A stretch of DNA of 64,000 bases from Acidimicrobiales bacterium (GTDB taxonomy: Bacteria > Actinomycetota > Acidimicrobiia > Acidimicrobiales > UBA8190): assembly GCA_035531755.1 (NCBI GenBank), contig DATKSK010000028.1:1-64000 (forward strand), in the 5' to 3' direction. The stretch's first letter is position 1. Each line of letters opens with the position of its first letter. The translations under genes and the position numbers were made by a program. Of the stretch, positions 59,030 to 64,000 are shown one piece after another. The notes beneath the pieces are model-generated. The model had not been told where the DNA came from. It did no database searches and was given only the letters and a program-made list of their open reading frames with translations.

Positions 59030-60514
59030 CTACCGGGGCCCGGCCAGCACGGTGCGGTCCCCGGCCCGCAGGCCCTGGATGATCCGCCGGTAGGCACCCG
59101 CGGCGTCGAACCCCATGGCGTCGGTGGCGAGCACCCGGATGCCCCGCTCGCGGTCGACCCCGTGGATCCCGAAGCGCGGCTCGTAGCTGCCCCACTCGTA
59201 GTTGTCCACGAGCGACCAGTGGTAATAGGCGCCCACCGGCATGCCGGCGTCGATCGCCGCCACCAGCGCCTCGAGGTTGCGCTGGAGAAAGCGGACACGG
59301 TCCCACCCGTCGAGGCGCGGGAAGCTCCGGCCCCGCCGCACCCGGTTGCACAGGCCGTTCTCCACGATCCACAGGCCGAGGCCCGGCACCAGGTTGGCGC
59401 CCGAGTACTCGACCAGGCCGGCAGGGTGGATACGGTCGTCCCACAGATCGTTCCCCGGCTGCCACGAGCGCCCGCCCGCCGTCCGGTGGCCGGGCAGCCG
59501 GGCGTGGTGCGCGACCACGGGGTCGTAGTAGTCGATGCCGACCACGTCCAGCGTGCGCTCGTGCGGGCTCGCCCACAGGGCGTCGAGCGCGCTCGAGAGC
59601 CCACCGCCTCGCTCCCACACCGCCGCCATCAGCCGCCGCAGGGCGCGCTCGAGGGCCCCGGCCGGCGCCACCGCCGCGTACCAGTCCGACCGGCGCTCGC
59701 CGAGCCAGCGGTGCAGGCCGTCCCTCGTCACACCCGTGCTGCGGGCCAGGAGCACGTCGACGAGCATCCGATCGATCTCGTACAGGCTGATCGACACGTT
59801 GTTCGTCGTCACGACGGCCTCGGGCTGGATGCGGTGGACGACCTCGTATCCCTTGACGTGGGCCGCCAGCAGGTGGTCGAAGGCCGTGGCCATGTCGACG
59901 AACGCCCCGGTGCGCCCCGGGGGGAAGAGCCCGAGCACGTAGGAACCGAGCCCGACGACGTTGATCTCGTTCAGGGTCACCCAGGTCTTGCAGCGTGACG
60001 CCAGACGGGAGACGGCGGTCTCCACCCACCGGGCGTACCGGTCCGGCGAGTCGCCCGACAGCCAGAAGTCCTCGCCCAGCCATGCCGGATGGGTGAAATG
60101 GTGCAGCGTGACCAACGGCTCCATGCCGCGCTGGCGGCAGGCGTCGAGAATGGCGGCGTAGTGGTCGAGCGCGCCGTCGTCGACCTCCCCGGGACGGGCT
60201 TCGACGCGCGCCCACTCGACGCCCAGACGAAATGCGTCGCACCCGAGAGCGAGCGCCCGGTCCAGGTGCTCCTCGTACCGGTTCCAGAAGTCGACGGCGA
60301 CGCCCGAGGGCTCCACGCGCCCGGCGCGCTCCCAGCGCACCCAGTTGTTGGCGGGCTCGCCCGGGCCGTTGAACCCGCCTTCGATCTGGAAGCCCGACGT
60401 GGCCACACCGAACCGGAACCCGTCGGGGAGGACGGCGCCCCCGGCCCGGCCCGGCGCGTCCGTCGGGGCCCCGGCGGACGAATGGGGGTCGTGCGCGTGC
60501 ACGGCGCTCAGCAT
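59030..60514 (-). CDS. GH1 family beta-glucosidase
   Basis: 494 residues. The barrel begins at FRFGVATSGFQIEGG. The acid/base Glu near residue 182 is in TLNEINV and the nucleophile Glu near 385 in IVENGLCN; both are intact, as is AYYHWSLVDNYEWGSYEPRFGI before the end. It hydrolyses beta-glucosides or related glycosides. No export signal is seen, so the substrate must enter the cell. The ATG at 60514 is only 33 bp from the ATG of the divergent gene, so one of the two starts may be further inside. Confidence 0.87.
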   Translation of the reverse strand: MLSAVHAHDPHSSAGAPTDAPGRAGGAVLPDGFRFGVATSGFQIEGGFNGPGEPANNWVRWERAGRVEPSGVAVDFWNRYEEHLDRALALGCDAFRLGVEWARVEARPGEVDDGALDHYAAILDACRQRGMEPLVTLHHFTHPAWLGEDFWLSGDSPDRYARWVETAVSRLASRCKTWVTLNEINVVGLGSYVLGLFPPGRTGAFVDMATAFDHLLAAHVKGYEVVHRIQPEAVVTTNNVSISLYEIDRMLVDVLLARSTGVTRDGLHRWLGERRSDWYAAVAPAGALERALRRLMAAVWERGGGLSSALDALWASPHERTLDVVGIDYYDPVVAHHARLPGHRTAGGRSWQPGNDLWDDRIHPAGLVEYSGANLVPGLGLWIVENGLCNRVRRGRSFPRLDGWDRVRFLQRNLEALVAAIDAGMPVGAYYHWSLVDNYEWGSYEPRFGIHGVDRERGIRVLATDAMGFDAAGAYRRIIQGLRAGDRTVLAGPR

Positions 60515-60547
60515 GGCACGGCGGTGAGGGCGAACGTAGGGTGACGC

Positions 60548-61513
60548 ATGGGTCGTCGGCCGTCCGACGCGCTGGCCCGCCGGTGGGACGGCCGGCCGGC
60601 GCGCCTCGAGGTCTGGTACGCCACGCTGTCGGACCCCGGCTCCGGCCTCGGGTGCTGGATCCACCACGAGCACGTCGCCCCCGTGGCCGGGGCGCCCTTC
60701 GCCCACGGGTGGACGGCGGTGTTCCGCCCGGGCACCGACCCCGTGCTGGAACGGTTCGGGCCCGGGCCGGTCCGGACCGGTGGACCCGACGGCGCCCTCT
60801 CGGCGGCGGGCGGCGCCGTGCTGGACCCCCCGCGGCTCCACGGCGCCGCGGGCCGGTGCCGTTGGGACCTGCGATGGGAGGAGACCGGGCCCGAGGGCGG
60901 CACCCCGCCGACGTTGTTCACGTTCCCGGCATGGGCGTGGGACCGCGACGTCCTCCCTGCCGCACAGGTCGTGCCCGCGCCCAGCACACCGTTCGCCGGG
61001 TCGATCCGGGTGGACGACGAGGAGATCGCCCTGTCGCCCGGAGCCCGCGGCGGCGTCTCCCACATCTACGGCCACGGGAACGCTCAGCGGTGGGGTTGGC
61101 TGCACGCCGATCTCGGCGCCGGCGACGTGCTCGAGATCGTCAGCGCGGTGAGCCGGAGGCCGGGAATGCGCCGCCTGCCCCCGCTCGCCTTCGTCCAGCT
61201 GCGGCTCGGCGGCCGTGACTGGCCGCGGGACCCGCTGGCGGCGGCCCCGTTGTTCCACACCGAGCTCGGGCTGCCCTCGTGGCGGGTGCGGGGCACCGTG
61301 GGGAGGTGGCGCCTGCGCGTGGAGGTGACCATCCCGAGCGCCGACGCCGTGCGGGTCGGCTACGTCGACCCCGACGGCGCCGGCGCCACGTGCACCAACA
61401 GCGAGCGCGCCGACGCGGACATCGTCCTCGAACGCCGGCGCGCCGTCTGGGAGGTGGCGGCGCGCTGGTCCCTGCGCGCCGGCGCGCACGCGGAGATCGG
61501 CACGCGGCCGTGA
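60548..61513 (+). CDS. Hypothetical protein, possible AttH/CrtC-like beta-barrel
   Basis: 321 residues, no export signal. It is beta-rich with many tryptophans; features are WYATLSDPGSGLGCWIHHEH near the start, a middle SHIYGHGNAQRWGWLHADLG, and RVRGTVGRWRLRVEVTIP near the end. This arrangement resembles lipocalin-like CrtC/AttH or tocopherol-cyclase-like proteins, which bind terpenoids, but the match is by eye only. GTG 60541 is an alternative start. Divergent from the GH1 gene. Confidence 0.55.
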   Translation: MGRRPSDALARRWDGRPARLEVWYATLSDPGSGLGCWIHHEHVAPVAGAPFAHGWTAVFRPGTDPVLERFGPGPVRTGGPDGALSAAGGAVLDPPRLHGAAGRCRWDLRWEETGPEGGTPPTLFTFPAWAWDRDVLPAAQVVPAPSTPFAGSIRVDDEEIALSPGARGGVSHIYGHGNAQRWGWLHADLGAGDVLEIVSAVSRRPGMRRLPPLAFVQLRLGGRDWPRDPLAAAPLFHTELGLPSWRVRGTVGRWRLRVEVTIPSADAVRVGYVDPDGAGATCTNSERADADIVLERRRAVWEVAARWSLRAGAHAEIGTRP

Positions 61514-61594
61514 CCACGGTCGGCGCGTGGGGCCGGTCGATCGAGCGCCCGTCGGGCCCAGTCGACTGACGAATCGGTTTGCTAGCCTGCCGCG

Positions 61595-62106
61595 ATGGCG
61601 GGCGCTCCTCCGGTGACGACGACGGCAACCCGCCCGCGGCGCGCCCTGCGGCGCGCCATGAGCGATCAGGAGAAGCAGGAGCGCCACGACGACATCCTGG
61701 CCGCCGCCAAGAGGATGTTCGCCCGCATGGGCTACCACTCCACGACGATCGCCGATCACCCGACGCGCCGGTGCGCGCCGCGGTGCGGACGACGTTCGAG
61801 TTCTTCGGGTCCGACCCGGCCCTCGTGAAGCTCCTCTTCCGCGACGCCTACGCACTGGGCGACCGGTTCGAGAAGCACCTCTTCGGGATCTTCGAGCGCT
61901 TCATCACCGACATCGACAAGATCGTGCAGGACGCCCAGCAGCGCGGCCTGGGCGTGGCGGGACCCCCGCGCCTGGTCGCCTTCTCGGTGGCCAGCCTCGT
62001 CGGCCAGATCGCCCACCGCCGGCTGGTCACCGACGACGGGATGTCGGCCGCGGCCGCCGCCGACTTCGTGGTGCCGTTCCTGCTCGACGGGCTCCTGCCC
62101 CGCTGA
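61595..62106 (+). pseudogene. TetR-family regulator with deletion in the HTH
   Basis: The first frame starts normally for TetR: ERHDDILAAAKRMFARMGYHSTTIAD. There it should continue with the recognition helix and the first linker, but the sequence jumps, near 61757-61761, to DAPVRAAVRTTFEFFGSDP in another frame, which then carries the ligand-binding domain to 62106. About 35-50 residues, including the DNA-reading helix, are missing and the frame is shifted. The remnant cannot bind DNA as a TetR. The ligand domain is well preserved, so the loss is recent or an assembly collapse. Confidence 0.75.
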
Positions 62107-62117
62107 GGACGTCAGCC

Positions 62118-63599
62118 GTGGCGCTCGACGAGACCAGGATCCCGGTCGTGCTCGCGTCGGGACAGTCGATCGAGCGCGCCGCCACGGTGACGGCCCTCGA
62201 CCTGGCGGTGCGCGCCGCCGACGAGGCGCTCGACGTCGCTCCCCGCCTCCGGGCGAGCGTCCAGCAGGTCTCGATGGTGAACATCCTCTCGCCGGTGGGA
62301 GCCGCGCCGGCGGCGGCGCTCGCCGCCCGGACGGGGCTGTCACCGCAGCGGACCGAGGTCACGACGGTCGGGGGCAACTCCCCGCAGTGGCTGGTCAACC
62401 GGGCCGCCGCCGCCATCGCCGCGGGCGAGCTCGAGAGCGCTCTCGTCGTGGGGGCCGAGGCGCAGCGTTCGGCCCGGGCCGGCAACGCCGCGCCCGGCGT
62501 GCCCGCGGGCCAGCCCACCGGCGCCGGCGATCCCGGTGCCGACCCCGTCGTCGGCGACGACCGCCCCGGGGTGGGCGACGCCGAGCTCGCCGTCGGGCTG
62601 GTCGCCCCGGTGCACGTGTACGCCCTGTTCGAGAGCGTCATCGCCCGGCGCGCCGGGCGGACGGCGGCGGAGCACCGGCGGGTGCTCGGGGCGCTGATGG
62701 CCCCGTTCTCCGCCGTGGCCGCCACGCACCCGCAGGCGTGGTTCCCCGTGGCGCGCACCGCCGCCGAGCTCGCCGAGGTCCACCCCGACAACCGTCTCGT
62801 GACGGAGCCGTACCCGAAGCGGATGTGCGCGGTCCTCGCCGTCGACCAGGGGGCCGCCGTGCTGGTGACGTCGCTGGCGCTGGCGCGCGCCTGTGGTGTG
62901 GCGGACCGGGCGGTCTTCTGCTGGTCGGGGGCGCAGGCCACCGACGTGTGGTTCCCGTCGGCGCGGCCCGACCCCGGCACGTCCCCCGGCATCCGGGCCG
63001 CCGCCACCGCCGCGCTCGGCGCCGCCGGGCTCGGCGTCGACGACATCGGCGCCTTCGACCTCTACTCGTGCTTTCCGTCCGCGGTCCACATGGCCGTCGA
63101 GGCGCTCGCCATCGCCCCCGACGACCCCCGCGGCCTCACCGTCACCGGCGGGCTGCCCTACTTCGGGGGGCCCGGCAACAACTACGCGCTCCACGCCATC
63201 GCCACGCTGGCGGACCGCCTGCGCGGGCGGGACGGCACCGCGCTGGTGAGCGCCATGGGCTGGTACGCCACCAAGCACGCCGTCGGCGTGTACGGCGCGG
63301 CGCCGCCGGGACAGGGCTGGCGCCGGGGGGACACGACCGACCGGCAGCGGGCCATCGACGCCTCGGCCGTCGAGGTGGCCACCGACGCCGGCGGGCGGGC
63401 CGTCGTGGTGGCCTCGACCGTGGCCTACGGCCGCGACGGAGCGGTGACCGCGGCCCCGGTGATCGCCCGCCTCGACGACGGCCGGCACGTGGCCGCCGCG
63501 GCCGCAGCCGGGGAGCTCCCCGCGCTGGCCGGGCGCAACCTCGTGGGCGAGCCCGTGGTCGTGGCGGGCACGCCGCCGCGGTACCGCACGGCGGGCTGA
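62118..63599 (+). CDS. Thiolase-like protein lacking the catalytic Cys (TLP1-like)
   Basis: 493 residues. It follows the SCP2-thiolase fold (NILSPVGAAPAAALAARTG, DLYSCFPSAVHMAVEALAI, GGLPYFGGPGNNYALHAIATLADRLR), but where the catalytic cysteine belongs it reads TTVGGNSPQWLVNRAA. A C-terminal domain of about 90 residues (from about 400) is OB-like. Mycobacterial thiolase-like protein type 1 has the same lack of cysteine and an extra C-terminal domain, and its function is unknown. GTG 62118 begins 11 bp after the broken TetR gene. The enoyl-CoA hydratase that follows is probably in the same operon. Confidence 0.8.
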   Translation: MALDETRIPVVLASGQSIERAATVTALDLAVRAADEALDVAPRLRASVQQVSMVNILSPVGAAPAAALAARTGLSPQRTEVTTVGGNSPQWLVNRAAAAIAAGELESALVVGAEAQRSARAGNAAPGVPAGQPTGAGDPGADPVVGDDRPGVGDAELAVGLVAPVHVYALFESVIARRAGRTAAEHRRVLGALMAPFSAVAATHPQAWFPVARTAAELAEVHPDNRLVTEPYPKRMCAVLAVDQGAAVLVTSLALARACGVADRAVFCWSGAQATDVWFPSARPDPGTSPGIRAAATAALGAAGLGVDDIGAFDLYSCFPSAVHMAVEALAIAPDDPRGLTVTGGLPYFGGPGNNYALHAIATLADRLRGRDGTALVSAMGWYATKHAVGVYGAAPPGQGWRRGDTTDRQRAIDASAVEVATDAGGRAVVVASTVAYGRDGAVTAAPVIARLDDGRHVAAAAAAGELPALAGRNLVGEPVVVAGTPPRYRTAG

Positions 63600-63683
63600 G
63601 GGCCCGGCGCTCCCGGCCGGGGCCGGGTGGCGGCTCCGGGCGACGCGCGGCCAGACTCGGGCGGACCGAGGGAAGGAGCACCC

Positions 63684-64000
63684 ATGCCCGCAGTCGAACG
63701 CGAGCGCCGAGGACACGTCGAGATCCTCACCATCAACAGGCCCGAGGCGCGCAACGCCATCAACGGCGAGGTCAGCACGGCCATGGCCGCCGCGCTCGAC
63801 GAGCTCGAGGCCGACGACGAGTGCGCGGTCGTGGTCCTGACCGGGTCGGGTGACAAGGCGTTCTCGGCCGGGATGGACCTGAAGGCCTTCGCCTCGGGCG
63901 AAGGGGCCTCGATCATGGGCGGCTCAGGGGGCTTCGCCGGGATCACCCAGCGCGACTTCCCGAAGCCCATCATCGCCGCCGTCAACGGCGCCGCCCTGGC
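63684..64000 (+). CDS. Enoyl-CoA hydratase/isomerase, partial (runs off window)
   Basis: The first 105 residues of a crotonase-fold protein. RGHVEILTINRPEARNAIN is the usual N-terminus and DKAFSAGMDLKAFASGEG the first oxyanion-hole loop; the frame continues at the right edge with PKPIIAAVNGAAL. GGAAGGAG lies five bases before the ATG. It follows the thiolase-like gene by 84 bp in the same direction and is probably a beta-oxidation partner. The C-terminal half is outside the window. Confidence 0.85.
   Translation, partial: MPAVERERRGHVEILTINRPEARNAINGEVSTAMAAALDELEADDECAVVVLTGSGDKAFSAGMDLKAFASGEGASIMGGSGGFAGITQRDFPKPIIAAVNGAAL

Noticed and set aside
57210-60242. A 1010-codon frame joining the binding protein with upstream sequence
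   Set aside because: The upstream part is the out-of-phase reading of the GH1 gene on the same strand; the GTG at 58868 before the signal segment is the sensible start.

Overview
The window is a very GC-rich chromosomal segment with GTG/TTG starts, 4-nt GTGA/ATGA stop-start overlaps, many acyl-CoA dehydrogenases, CaiB-type CoA transferase, SCP2-type thiolases, an LLM-class flavin enzyme and Thr/Pro-linker lipoproteins. This gene mix points to an actinobacterium, plausibly Acidimicrobiia-like; the phylum-level call is an inference from gene content and composition.

Layout. 1-3.4 kb: the worn end of a mobile island with lower GC, holding a lipoprotein, an acidic hypothetical protein and a large serine recombinase that has lost its catalytic N-terminus and runs into the 3' end of a tRNA-Arg(CCU). 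3.7-7.9 kb: a minus-strand hydrolase, then an MFS exporter/alcohol dehydrogenase/VOC-protein operon. 8-10.9 kb: small membrane protein, YgjP-like metallopeptidase, LLM oxidoreductase, SRPBCC protein. 10.9-21.1 kb: a catabolic acyl-CoA locus. One arm (minus) has ACAD, CaiB, two MaoC-like proteins and a second ACAD, all tightly overlapped. The divergent arm (plus) has a degenerate HMG-CoA-synthase-like domain fused to a DUF35 OB-fold, an SCP2-type thiolase, an SDR and a TesB-like thioesterase. Both arms carry the same palindrome, CTGAC-N5-GTCAG, in their promoters. 21-33.8 kb: enoyl-CoA hydratase, two diguanylate cyclases, a third ACAD, an Erm-like methyltransferase, GNATs, a frameshifted metallophosphoesterase, a site-2 protease and a membrane protein/histidine kinase/response regulator operon.

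33.8-38.4 kb is an accessory patch of lower GC: a fragment of a polymer-forming surface protein, a small Gly/Asn/His-rich secreted protein with a nonsense codon in its leader, a large secreted protein, a DUF1778/GNAT toxin-antitoxin pair and a frameshifted SnoaL-like gene. 38.4-52.6 kb: alpha/beta hydrolases, a two-subunit GMC dehydrogenase, a phosphoesterase with a DUF503 protein, a SulP transporter, a GH31 glucosidase, a nitronate monooxygenase, a fourth ACAD and a hotdog thioesterase. 52.6-58.9 kb: a branched-chain-amino-acid-type ABC importer in which both permeases and both ATPases form one 1439-residue polypeptide, preceded in its operon by its binding protein. 59-64 kb: GH1 glucosidase, a beta-barrel-like hypothetical protein, a TetR regulator broken by a deletion inside its HTH, a thiolase-like protein without the catalytic cysteine, and the start of an enoyl-CoA hydratase.

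Together the intact genes describe a heterotroph that takes up acidic or amide-like substrates and degrades acyl-CoA compounds. The strongest candidates for something not well described are the thiolase/degenerate HMGCS-DUF35/heteromeric ACAD-MaoC regulon and the four-in-one ABC transporter. At least six genes are broken (recombinase, metallophosphoesterase, SnoaL-like, TetR, methyltransferase remnant, surface-protein fragment), so this segment is undergoing gene decay or contains some assembly errors.
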